In this document: piece after piece, positions 1 to 6,130 of the stretch | Numbering within the stretch: the stretch's first letter is position 1 | Layout: each line of letters opens with the position of its first letter | Assembly: GCA_027295555.1 (NCBI GenBank) | Contig: JAPUKT010000052.1 | Coordinates: 1 to 15,334, forward strand | Source of the DNA: Deltaproteobacteria bacterium | GTDB lineage: Bacteria > Myxococcota_A > Polyangia > Polyangiales > Houyiibacteriaceae | Direction: 5' to 3' | DNA: 15,334 bases | Notes under the pieces: generated by a model | Seen by the model: the letters and a program-made list of their open reading frames with translations, nothing else | Database searches by the model: none | What the model was told of the DNA's origin: nothing | Position numbers and translations under genes: made by a program

Positions 1-53
1 CGACACAAGGGCAAATCGAGATCACACTCCTTGGGGGTGCAACACAACGGGCA

Positions 54-88
54 CTCGGGCGGGGTTCACACCTCGCCCGAGATTTTTT
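54..88 (+). terminator. Rho-independent terminator of a gene left of the window
   Basis: Bases 54-64 pair with 71-81 (eleven pairs including one G-T wobble) around a six-base loop, TTCACA. The stem is followed directly by A and six T residues at 83-88. The T tract lies only on the plus-strand 3' side, so it should end a plus-strand transcript coming from outside the window. Bases 1-50 are too short to identify that transcript. It may also limit antisense reading into the RRM gene. Confidence 0.8.
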
Positions 89-132
89 AAGCCGTTGCCG
101 TTCGTCGTCAAGACGCTGACAGTCAGACGCTG

Positions 133-152
133 ACAATCACACGTGAGATTGT
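133..152. repeat. Imperfect palindrome downstream of the RRM gene
   Basis: ACAATC at 133-138 is the inverse complement of GATTGT at 147-152. The centre is the perfect palindrome CACGTG at 140-145, and one A-A mismatch sits on each side. It lies 28 bases after the RRM stop codon. It could be a transcript-end hairpin or a protein-binding site. No T tract follows on the minus strand, so it is not a classic intrinsic terminator. Confidence 0.35.
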
Positions 153-180
153 GAGCTACTGCGCGCGCGAATGATGCTGA

Positions 181-612
181 CTACAAGCTGCGCTTCTTGC
201 CCCGGAGACCACGCCGGCTGCCCTTCGGACGCTTTGGTTTGTCGAATCCTCCGCGGTTGTCGAATCCTCCCCGGTCGTCATAGCCGCCCCGGTCGTAGCT
301 GACTCGATCGTCGACACCGCGGTCTCTTGGCGGCCCGAAGTCGCGTCGCGGGCGCTGCTCGCGCGGACGGTCCTCTGCGATATCTAAGCGCAGCGCACGG
401 CCGGCAACCTCTCGCCCGTGGATTTTCTCCACTGCTTGGGCGGCGTGTTCTTCTTCTGCGAATCGAACGAACGCGAATCCTCGGGGCCTCCCGGTTTCGC
501 GATCCTTTGGGATGTGAACATCTACGACTTCGCCTATCTCTCCGAAGAGCTCGCGTAGCTCTTGGTCGGTGGTTCCAAAGTCGAGGTTCCCTACGAATAT
601 CTTGCTTGAGAT
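181..612 (-). CDS. Small RRM-type RNA-binding protein with Gly/Arg-rich tail, probable ATC start
   Basis: This is a 143-residue single-RRM protein. Near the N-terminus it has the RNP2 strand KIFVGNLDF, and about 40 residues later the RNP1 strand RGFAFVRF. Both aromatic RNA-contact positions are present. The last third is basic and Gly/Arg/Asp-rich, with repeated RGG(Y/F)D units, ending in a lysine/arginine patch. Bacterial proteins of this class bind single-stranded RNA and are often cold-induced; that role is inferred here. The start is unusual. Family members normally begin within a few residues of KIFVGNL. The codon there is ATC (612-610), six bases after AAGGAG (624-619). No ATG, GTG or TTG occurs on this strand between 601 and 720. 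The nearest in-frame canonical start is ATG at 771, inside menB, which would add 53 unrelated-looking residues. The gene is last in a minus-strand run after menB. Confidence 0.88.
   Translation of the reverse strand: MSSKIFVGNLDFGTTDQELRELFGEIGEVVDVHIPKDRETGRPRGFAFVRFAEEEHAAQAVEKIHGREVAGRALRLDIAEDRPREQRPRRDFGPPRDRGVDDRVSYDRGGYDDRGGFDNRGGFDKPKRPKGSRRGLRGKKRSL
239..270. repeat. 18-base-period direct repeat in the RRM tail
   Basis: The 14-base unit TTGTCGAATCCTCC occurs at 239-252 and again at 257-270. It encodes two successive GGFD-type units of the RRM protein tail, with further diverged copies up to about 300. Such a repeat can change copy number by slippage, so tail length may vary between strains. 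Confidence 0.7.
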
Positions 613-618
613 GACTTG

Positions 619-654
619 CTCCTTTTCTCCGATTAGCCCCTTGGTGTTGGGGCC
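619..654 (-). promoter_or_regulatory. RRM leader: hairpin and Shine-Dalgarno sequence before an ATC codon
   Basis: On the minus strand, GGCCCC (654-649) pairs with GGGGCT (640-635) around an eight-base loop. A purine run ending in AAGGAG (624-619) follows, placed six bases before the ATC at 612. The hairpin has no T tract, so I read it as a 5' leader or intercistronic structure rather than a terminator. It may protect or regulate the RRM message separately from menB. Confidence 0.5.
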
Positions 655-715
655 GTTTGTGAGTCTAAGTGGGGAAGGGTAGCCTAGATTCGTCGAATCG
701 TCAGCGTTCCCGGAA

Positions 716-1612
716 TCAGTAGTGCCAGGGGAACTTTCGGTAGTCTCGCGGCCGTTTCTCGAGGAACGCATCTCGCCCCTCCTGAGCCTCGTCGGTGCCA
801 TAGGCCAAGCGAGTGGCTTCGCCCGCAAAAATTTGCTGCCCCACGAGCCCGTCGTCGATCATGTTGAAGCCGAATTTGAGCATTCGCATGGCGGTGGGGC
901 TCTTGGAGTTGATTTCTGCCGCCCACGATAGGGCGAAGTCCTCGAGCTCGGCGTGAGGGACGACGGCGTTGACCATCCCCATGTCGGCCGCTTGCTGGGC
1001 GTCGTAGTTGAGGCCCACGAAAAACACCTCGCGGGCCTTCTTCTGACCGACCTGACGCGCGAGCAAGGCAGAGCCATAGCCGCTGTCGAAGCTGGCGACG
1101 TCCGGGTCGGTCTGTTTGAAGATCGCGTGCTCTCGGCTCGCGATCGTCATATCGCATACGACGTGAAGGCTATGGCCGCCGCCCACGGCCCAACCCGGCA
1201 CCACTGCGATGACGATCTTGGGCATGAATCGAATCAGTCGCTGGACTTCCAAGATGTGCAAGCGGCCGAGCCGCGCATGGTCGATTTCGCCGGCCGCGTC
1301 GGTCTCGTACTTGTAGCCGTCCTTGCCGCGGATGCGCTGATCGCCACCGGAGCAAAATGCCCAGCCGCCATCCTTAGGCGAGGGCCCGTTGCCTGTCAGC
1401 AAGACGCAACCGACGTCCGACGTTTGGCGGGCGTGATCCAAGACGCGGTAAAGCTCATCGACCGTGCCTGGTCGAAAGGCGTTCCGAACCTCGGGCCGAT
1501 TGAAGGCGACGCGGACCGTGCCTTGATCGTTGGCCCGGTGGTACGTGATGTCCTGGAGATCGAAGCCCGGGACCTCCGTCCATTTCGATGGGTCGAACAG
1601 CTTGGAAACCAT
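716..1612 (-). CDS. menB: 1,4-dihydroxy-2-naphthoyl-CoA synthase (MenB)
   Basis: This is a 298-residue crotonase-fold enzyme. It catalyses the intramolecular Claisen ring closure of o-succinylbenzoyl-CoA to 1,4-dihydroxy-2-naphthoyl-CoA in menaquinone synthesis, in the cytosol. MenB-specific signatures are clear: GWAFCSGGDQ at 84-92 (oxyanion/CoA region), LHILEVQRLIRFMPK at 118-132, GWAVGGGHSLH at 140-150, QTDPDVASFDSGYG at 167-180 and Y271 near the C-terminus. Asp at 169, where the E. coli enzyme has Gly, marks the class that does not need bicarbonate, as in mycobacteria. Length and the N-terminal extension also match the mycobacterial form. The ATG lies five bases after the TetR stop codon, so the two are very probably cotranscribed. 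No other men genes are in the window. A generic enoyl-CoA hydratase is much less likely given these motifs. Confidence 0.93.
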   Translation of the reverse strand: MVSKLFDPSKWTEVPGFDLQDITYHRANDQGTVRVAFNRPEVRNAFRPGTVDELYRVLDHARQTSDVGCVLLTGNGPSPKDGGWAFCSGGDQRIRGKDGYKYETDAAGEIDHARLGRLHILEVQRLIRFMPKIVIAVVPGWAVGGGHSLHVVCDMTIASREHAIFKQTDPDVASFDSGYGSALLARQVGQKKAREVFFVGLNYDAQQAADMGMVNAVVPHAELEDFALSWAAEINSKSPTAMRMLKFGFNMIDDGLVGQQIFAGEATRLAYGTDEAQEGRDAFLEKRPRDYRKFPWHY

Positions 1613-1617
1613 GGCGT

Positions 1618-2229
1618 CTACTCGGTGAACTCGAGCAATACGGCGAGGATGATCCGGCTAAGAAGGGTGGCCACCTGCTCGCGGCTGAACTCGCCGTCGA
1701 TCCAGCGCTGGACGATTTCGCCGGCGCCGCTGAGAAACATGTCGGCCAGCGCGCGCGCTTCGGCATCGGGGACGCCCGTGAGCTCTTGGAGCGGGACCAG
1801 CCACGGCTCGACGAGCTGGCCCCTAAAATCCCTGCTGATCACCGCGATTTCGGCGTCTGGAGCGACGCTTCGCATCAACTGCCACCCGCCGGAGCCCTTC
1901 GCTTCGATCGTGTCGCATGCAGCGTCGATGAACACACTAGCAATCGATGCGATTTCGCCACTCTGGTCGCCCAAGATGTCGGGCGTCCTCCCGGCGAACT
2001 CCTCTCGAAAGCTCTCGAGCACACCCTTGATGAGCTCGTGGCGGTTGGGGAAGAACTTGTAAACCACGGGCCGTGTGACGCCAGCCGCCGCTGCGACGTA
2101 GGGGATGCGCACCATGTCGACGCCGTCGGCCTCGATGATGTCCGACGTCACGCGGAGCAATTGCTCGCGACGATCCTCGGGGCTGAGCCGGGTGCGCGCG
2201 TCGTTGGCGGGTTTGATCGAAGACGGCAT
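1618..2229 (-). CDS. TetR/AcrR-family transcriptional regulator
   Basis: This is a 203-residue protein. Residues 20-65 form a TetR helix-turn-helix: an initial helix around RREQLLRVTSDII, then RIPYVAAAAGVTRPVVYKFF, which matches the recognition-helix consensus. The C-terminal two thirds is an all-helical ligand-binding/dimer domain whose effector cannot be read from sequence. The start is uncertain. ATG at 2229 gives the usual short tail before helix 1 but lacks a good Shine-Dalgarno sequence. ATG at 2259 has a purine-rich AGGGGTGG upstream and adds ten residues, and GTG at 2283 is also open. The gene sits between SCP2 and menB on one strand. It may control this small operon, probably through a lipid or acyl-CoA effector; that is inference. 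Confidence 0.9.
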   Translation of the reverse strand: MPSSIKPANDARTRLSPEDRREQLLRVTSDIIEADGVDMVRIPYVAAAAGVTRPVVYKFFPNRHELIKGVLESFREEFAGRTPDILGDQSGEIASIASVFIDAACDTIEAKGSGGWQLMRSVAPDAEIAVISRDFRGQLVEPWLVPLQELTGVPDAEARALADMFLSGAGEIVQRWIDGEFSREQVATLLSRIILAVLLEFTE

Positions 2230-2296
2230 AGGAAGAATGAAAAGGGGGCGGCCCCGCATCGAGAGCCACCCCTGTCGATTCACGAGCTCAGGTGAC

Positions 2297-2638
2297 TCAG
2301 TCCTGGACCAGGTTCATGACCTGCTGGAGGCTCATCGCCAGCGTCATGTCCCCGTCGATCTTGATCTTGCCGGACATGAACGCCTGCATGGGGTTGATGG
2401 AGCCGTTGAGCATGCCGAGCCAATCCTCGGACGAAATCGTGACGGTTGCGCCCGGGCTGTCGTGCTTCCCCTGGAGGACGAAGCCCTCGGTCTTGCCCTT
2501 CGTAAGGTCCAACGCCCAGTCACCGCCGCCGTCGCCGGTGATGTTGAACTGGTAGACTGCGTTGGGGCTCGTGGCCGCGTCGGGGTCGGCGGTTGCTTTG
2601 GTTTCGAACTTCTCGAAGAACTCAGATACGGATTCCAT
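2297..2638 (-). CDS. SCP2 sterol-binding domain protein
   Basis: This 113-residue protein is essentially one SCP2 domain with no signal peptide. Features typical of the fold include YQFNITGDGGGDWALDL (29-45), the glycine-rich strand turn, ATVTISSEDWLGMLNG (64-79) and FMSGKIKIDGDMTLAM (87-102). SCP2 domains have a hydrophobic tunnel that binds sterols, fatty acids or acyl-CoAs. Stand-alone bacterial versions are common near lipid catabolism genes. The start is supported by a GAGAGG sequence just upstream of the ATG. The neighbours are a ferredoxin upstream (140-base gap) and the TetR gene downstream. The cargo is unknown. Confidence 0.9.
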   Translation of the reverse strand: MESVSEFFEKFETKATADPDAATSPNAVYQFNITGDGGGDWALDLTKGKTEGFVLQGKHDSPGATVTISSEDWLGMLNGSINPMQAFMSGKIKIDGDMTLAMSLQQVMNLVQD

Positions 2639-2778
2639 GAATGGTGCCTCTCTTGTTGGTTCGACCGTGGGGTCGTCGGTCGTTTTCGCCGACTCGTGGG
2701 TATGGCTCGCCGGAGGGGAGTTGTAACCGAAATCACGGCTGCATGCACCCCCTGGCGAGGCTCAAAAACGGGGCGATT
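2639..2778. other. Intergenic gap between the ferredoxin and SCP2 genes
   Basis: The 140 bases between the ferredoxin stop and the SCP2 start hold no coding frame that I can support, and no clear terminator. An SCP2 Shine-Dalgarno sequence (GAGAGG) lies at the SCP2 end. Whether SCP2 has its own promoter here is not decided by the sequence. Confidence 0.5.
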
Positions 2779-2973
2779 TCAGTCTTCGACGATCGACAGG
2801 GCCTGGACTGGGCAGATGTCGACGGCGTCTTGGGCGGCTTCCCGTAGCTCCTCTGGGGGGTTCGGGTCGATGAATATGAGGGACCCGTCGTCCGCAAATT
2901 TGAACAACTCTGGGGCTGCGCCCACGCATTGCCCGTGGTTCGCGCAGAGCTCTTTATCGTGAACGATTCGCAT
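2779..2973 (-). CDS. Short [3Fe-4S]-type ferredoxin
   Basis: This is a 64-residue ferredoxin. The pattern is C10-x2-H13-x2-C16, followed by APELF, and later C54-P. It has only three cluster cysteines, with His in the place where a fourth would sit. This is the signature of single-cluster [3Fe-4S] ferredoxins that in actinobacteria and some proteobacteria pass electrons to cytochromes P450. No P450 or ferredoxin reductase gene is in the window, so its partner is elsewhere. The start MRIVHDKELC is chosen because family members begin about ten residues before the first Cys; the frame is open upstream as far as 3120. The Shine-Dalgarno sequence is weak. It is divergent from amt and is the first gene of the minus-strand run. 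Confidence 0.88.
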   Translation of the reverse strand: MRIVHDKELCANHGQCVGAAPELFKFADDGSLIFIDPNPPEELREAAQDAVDICPVQALSIVED

Positions 2974-3069
2974 AGCCCAGGGAACGTAGGCGAATCCAGA
3001 GGCGGCGCCACCGCTTTCGGCATTTTTGAAACACTCCGGAAACTTGAGCCACATCCGACGGAAACAGCG

Positions 3070-3104
3070 CCGGTTTAGGCTCCTCCAACTCAAGGAGGAA
3101 CCGG
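3070..3104 (+). promoter_or_regulatory. Hairpin enclosing the amt Shine-Dalgarno sequence
   Basis: TCCTCC at 3081-3086 pairs perfectly with GGAGGA at 3094-3099, which is the Shine-Dalgarno sequence of amt, around a seven-base loop (AACTCAA). An outer helix pairs CCGGT (3070-3074) with ACCGG (3100-3104), and leaves a six-base bulge (3075-3080) on the 5' side. The structure ends two bases before the amt ATG. If formed in the mRNA it would block ribosome binding. This suggests translational control of the transporter by temperature, a protein, an RNA or a ligand; which of these is unknown. Confidence 0.6.
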
Positions 3105-3106
3105 GG

Positions 3107-4339
3107 ATGGAAGCTCTCAATCAAGCGGATACAGCATGGCTCATGGTGTCGTGCGCGCTCGTCATGTTGATGACGCCAGGGTTGGCGTTGTTCTACGGCG
3201 GGATGGTCAGCGAGAAGAATGTGCTCTCGAGCGCCATGCACAGCTTCATCGCGCTCGGCATCATCACGATACAATGGGTCGTCATCGGCTACTCACTCGC
3301 GTTCGGCTCGGATGCCGGTGGTGGTTTTATCGGTGGCCTGGAGTACGCGTTCCTGAACGGAGTAGGGCTCGAGCCTCAGGAGGGCTCCACGATCCCACAC
3401 ATTCTGTTCATGGCCTTCCAGATGATGTTCGCCATCATCACGCCGGCAATCATCTCGGGCGCGATCGCGGAGCGCATGAAGTTTTCGGCGTACGTGCTGT
3501 TCATCCTTTTGTGGGCGACTCTCGTGTACGACCCGATCTGTCACTGGGTCTGGGGTCCTGACGGTTGGCTTGGCGCGCGCGGCGCACTCGACTACGCCGG
3601 AGGCACCGTGGTCCACCTTTCCTCGGGCACGGCCGCATTGATGTGCGCGCTCGTGATCGGTCGTCGCCGTCGTCCTGGCCCGCCGCACAACCTGACGCTC
3701 ACCTTGATCGGTGCTGCCCTGCTCTGGTTCGGTTGGTTTGGGTTCAACGCCGGAAGCGCGTTGGCGGCCAATGACAACGCCGCACTGGCGCTGGTCAACA
3801 CGCACCTCGCCGCTGGGGTTGCGGCCTTCGCCTGGGCGGTCGCCGAATGGGTCAAGCAGGGCAAGCCGACGGCCCTCGGTGTGGCCTCCGGTCTCGTCGC
3901 TGGGTTGGTTTGCATTACGCCAGCTGCAGGCTTCGTGAGCCCGATCGCCTCGGTGTTCATGGGCCTGGCGGCTGGCCTCGTTTGCTACGGGGCGGTGTTG
4001 GCCAAGAACAAGCTTGGCTATGACGACGCCCTCGATGCGTTTGGCATTCATGGCGTCGGCGGCGCGCTTGGCGCGATTCTCACGGGCGCCCTCGCAAGCG
4101 CCGCCTGGGGCGGCACCAATGGGTGGTTTCACGGCGACATCCAACCCTTCATCGAGAACGTCCTCGCTGTGGGCGCTGTGGCGGCGTATTCCTTCGTCGT
4201 GACGTTCGTCATCCTCAAGGCCATCGACCTGACCATCGGGCTCCGAGTGACCGACGACCAAGAGAGCGAGGGGCTCGATACGAACCTCCACGGCGAGGAG
4301 GGCTACCACATGGGGGGCTCCGGGGCGCTCGTCGAGTAA
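3107..4339 (+). CDS. amt: Ammonium transporter, Amt/MEP/Rh family
   Basis: This is a 410-residue, 11-helix inner-membrane channel that conducts ammonium/ammonia. Pore hallmarks can be assigned. The twin histidines are H170 (in GGTVVHLSSG) and H315 (in FGIHGVGG). The recruitment-site Trp is W149 in HWVWGPDGW, the structural Asp is D162, and Phe-gate residues lie around 104-108 and at 213. The cytoplasmic tail GLRVTDDQESEGLD followed by HGEEGY is the conserved PII (GlnK)-responsive C-terminus. No glnK or glnB gene is adjacent, which is unusual. The start is ATG 3107, with a GGAGGA sequence seven bases upstream; the frame is open from 3026 but the extra residues are not family-like. No sigma-54 promoter is visible upstream. 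The next gene starts one base after its stop. Confidence 0.95.
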   Translation: MEALNQADTAWLMVSCALVMLMTPGLALFYGGMVSEKNVLSSAMHSFIALGIITIQWVVIGYSLAFGSDAGGGFIGGLEYAFLNGVGLEPQEGSTIPHILFMAFQMMFAIITPAIISGAIAERMKFSAYVLFILLWATLVYDPICHWVWGPDGWLGARGALDYAGGTVVHLSSGTAALMCALVIGRRRRPGPPHNLTLTLIGAALLWFGWFGFNAGSALAANDNAALALVNTHLAAGVAAFAWAVAEWVKQGKPTALGVASGLVAGLVCITPAAGFVSPIASVFMGLAAGLVCYGAVLAKNKLGYDDALDAFGIHGVGGALGAILTGALASAAWGGTNGWFHGDIQPFIENVLAVGAVAAYSFVVTFVILKAIDLTIGLRVTDDQESEGLDTNLHGEEGYHMGGSGALVE

Positions 4340-4340
4340 C

Positions 4341-4718
4341 ATGGGTCTCGGTCATTGGGTTTCCAGCCTGTTCGGAAAGAAGCCCGAGCCGCCGCCTCTG
4401 CCAGAAGCGGAGGAGCGTGACTACACGCTTGCGGAGCTCGCACAGTACGATGGCTCGGACCCCGCCACGCCGCTTCTCATCGGGATTCGTGGCGAGGTCT
4501 ACGACGTCACGCGAGGGCGGAGCTTCTATGGTCCCGGAGGGCCATACGGCATGTTCGCGGGAAAGGATTGTACCCGTGCGCTTGCCAAGGTCTCGTTCGA
4601 CGAAGAGCTCTTCACGGGGGACATCGAGGGCCTCGATCAGGCCGAGCTCGATAAGCTCGAAGAGTGGATCGAGATGTTCGAGGGCAAGTATCGCCGAATC
4701 GGTCGCTTGTTGCCCTGA
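4341..4718 (+). CDS. MAPR-family cytochrome b5-like haem-binding protein
   Basis: This is a 125-residue protein of the membrane-associated progesterone receptor (MAPR) branch of the cytochrome b5 fold. The run from YTLAELAQYDGSD (28-40) through IRGEVYDVTRGRSFYGPGG (49-67) to PYGMFAGKD (68-76) closely tracks vertebrate PGRMC1. Y63 and Y69 match the PGRMC1 tyrosines that form the five-coordinate haem site, and K116-Y117 match its conserved Lys-Tyr near the C-terminus. The bis-His axial ligands of true cytochrome b5 are absent. Residues 1-22 hold a short amphipathic stretch and a proline-rich linker, with no clear transmembrane helix. PGRMC proteins bind haem and can support P450s; the bacterial role is unknown. 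The one-base gap after amt, and the weak Shine-Dalgarno sequence of its own, imply translational coupling to the transporter. Confidence 0.9.
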   Translation: MGLGHWVSSLFGKKPEPPPLPEAEERDYTLAELAQYDGSDPATPLLIGIRGEVYDVTRGRSFYGPGGPYGMFAGKDCTRALAKVSFDEELFTGDIEGLDQAELDKLEEWIEMFEGKYRRIGRLLP

Positions 4719-4810
4719 GCTGGGTCACCATAGGCTTGCAGCCATGTGCTGCATCGGTGTCGCAGGCGTACCCGTTGACCGCGATTGGAGGACGGCACAG
4801 CATCCCTAGT
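4719..4810 (+). other. Gap between the MAPR and first acyl-CoA dehydrogenase genes
   Basis: This 92-base spacer contains a small hairpin, TGCAGC (4737-4742) with GCTGCA (4748-4753), without a T tract. It also has an isolated GGAGG at 4787-4791, which is too far from the GTG at 4811 to serve it well. The longest open frame starts at 4664 inside the MAPR gene. No convincing promoter is visible, so readthrough from amt is possible. Confidence 0.4.
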
Positions 4811-6121
4811 GTGGACAATGAGAAGATCATCAACGAGGTGATGGGAAGCGGTCTGCGTGCCCTCACCAAGTTGGCGGACTCGCCTCTAGTCGAGCGCTTC
4901 GGCTTGCAGAACCGGACCCGACAGTTGGTTTACCAGGGCGCCAAGCGTGCAGCAGAGACCGCAAAACGCTTTGCCCCGAAAGGCGACACGCCGTCCGGGT
5001 CTTCGCCGAAGTTCGACCTGCGTCTTACCGAAGAGCAACGGCTCATGCGCGACACGTTGCGACGCTTCGCCGATGAGGTGATGCGGCCGGCGGCGCGGGA
5101 AGCCGACGACCGCTCGGCGCCCCCGGACGGTTTCCTCGATGTGTTCTCCGATCTCGGGGCGATCCCAATGGCGGTGCCGGAGGTGCTTGGAGGCGCGGCC
5201 GAAACCGTGTCCGCCGTATCGCAGATGCTGATCGCCGAAGATCTGGCGCGGGGCGACATGGGGCTCGCCTATGCGGCGCTCTCACCGCTGTCTTTCGTGA
5301 ACGCGCTCGTCCACTGGGGAGATGAGCAACAGCAGTCCACCCTGTTGTCCTCCTTTGTCGATGGGGATCCAATCGCAGCGTCCGTCGCGGTGGTCGAGCC
5401 GCATCCGTTCTTCGATCCTGCCGCGCTGCGAACGACCGCCAAGAAGAAGAACTCGGAGCTCGTGCTGAACGGTGAGAAGTCGATGGTGGCGCTAGCACAC
5501 CATGCGAAGTGGTTTCTCGTCGCAGCGGAGCTACCGAAGCTTGGCCCTCGGTTCGTCTTGGTCGAGCGCGACACCGAGGGGGTCGAGGTCTCCGATGAGT
5601 CCGCAATGGGCCTAGGCTCTGCTGGCCTCGGAAGGCTTCGACTGAACAAGGTTCGGGTTTCGATCGATGCGCTGCTCGGTGGAGAGGCGGCGCTGCAACC
5701 GGACGCCCGTGCGGCTTACGACGATGCGACAAACCGTGGCCGCATCGCTTGGGGTGCGATGGCGCTCGGGACGTCACAAGCACTGCTGGACTACGTCATC
5801 CCGTACTGCAACGAACGGGTCGCCTTCGGGGAGCCGATTTCCCATCGCCAAGCGGTTGCCTTCATGATCGCCAACATTGGAATCGAGCTCGAGTCGATGC
5901 GAATGCTGGTCTATCGCGCAGCGGGTCGAGTCGATGCGGGGCTGCCCTGTGCACGCGAGGCGTATCTGGCCCGCACGCTTTGCTCCGACAAGGCCATGGA
6001 GACCGGCACCAACGGCGTTCAGCTCCTCGGCGGTGCGGGTTTCATCAAGGACCATCCGGTGGAGATTTGGTACCGCCAGCTGCGTTCCATCGGCGTGATG
6101 GACGGGAATCTTTTGTTGTAG
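4811..6121 (+). CDS. Acyl-CoA dehydrogenase-like subunit with degenerate active site
   Basis: This is a 436-residue protein of the acyl-CoA dehydrogenase fold with about 65 extra N-terminal residues before the helical domain (FDLRLTEEQRLMRD at 68-81). The C-terminal domain keeps the adenine/pyrophosphate side of the FAD site: NERVAFGEPISHRQ (334-347) and VQLLGGAGF (403-411). The flavin-ring and catalytic side is lost. The usual TEPxAGSD loop reads VEPHPFFD (195-202), the WITN strand reads SMVALA (224-229), and the Glu of the EGT motif is Asp431 in MDGN, six residues from the end. It therefore looks like the non-catalytic partner of the dehydrogenase encoded nine bases downstream. The start is uncertain: GTG 4811 or ATG 4841, and neither has an ideal Shine-Dalgarno sequence. 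Confidence 0.85.
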   Translation: MDNEKIINEVMGSGLRALTKLADSPLVERFGLQNRTRQLVYQGAKRAAETAKRFAPKGDTPSGSSPKFDLRLTEEQRLMRDTLRRFADEVMRPAAREADDRSAPPDGFLDVFSDLGAIPMAVPEVLGGAAETVSAVSQMLIAEDLARGDMGLAYAALSPLSFVNALVHWGDEQQQSTLLSSFVDGDPIAASVAVVEPHPFFDPAALRTTAKKKNSELVLNGEKSMVALAHHAKWFLVAAELPKLGPRFVLVERDTEGVEVSDESAMGLGSAGLGRLRLNKVRVSIDALLGGEAALQPDARAAYDDATNRGRIAWGAMALGTSQALLDYVIPYCNERVAFGEPISHRQAVAFMIANIGIELESMRMLVYRAAGRVDAGLPCAREAYLARTLCSDKAMETGTNGVQLLGGAGFIKDHPVEIWYRQLRSIGVMDGNLLL

Positions 6122-6130
6122 AGGATTGGC

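Noticed and set aside
1..87. Possible 3' end of a plus-strand coding region at the left edge
   Set aside because: More than one frame is open over this short stretch, and the frame that stops at 88-90 would run through the terminator hairpin.
953..2062. Long plus-strand open frame (369 codons) opposite menB and the TetR gene
   Set aside because: It is antisense to two well-supported genes, and its translation shows no family motifs and a composition typical of GC-rich shadow frames.
2974..3106. Sigma-54 (NtrC-type) promoter for amt
   Set aside because: I could find no GG/GC pair with the TGGC-N-TGC spacing on the plus strand of this divergent region.
3293..4342. Long minus-strand open frame opposite amt
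   Set aside because: It is rich in Arg/His/Glu with no hydrophobic core or motif, and amt on the other strand is certain.
4737..4753. Hairpin after the MAPR gene as a terminator
   Set aside because: It has only six base pairs and no T tract, so readthrough into the acyl-CoA dehydrogenase genes is as likely.
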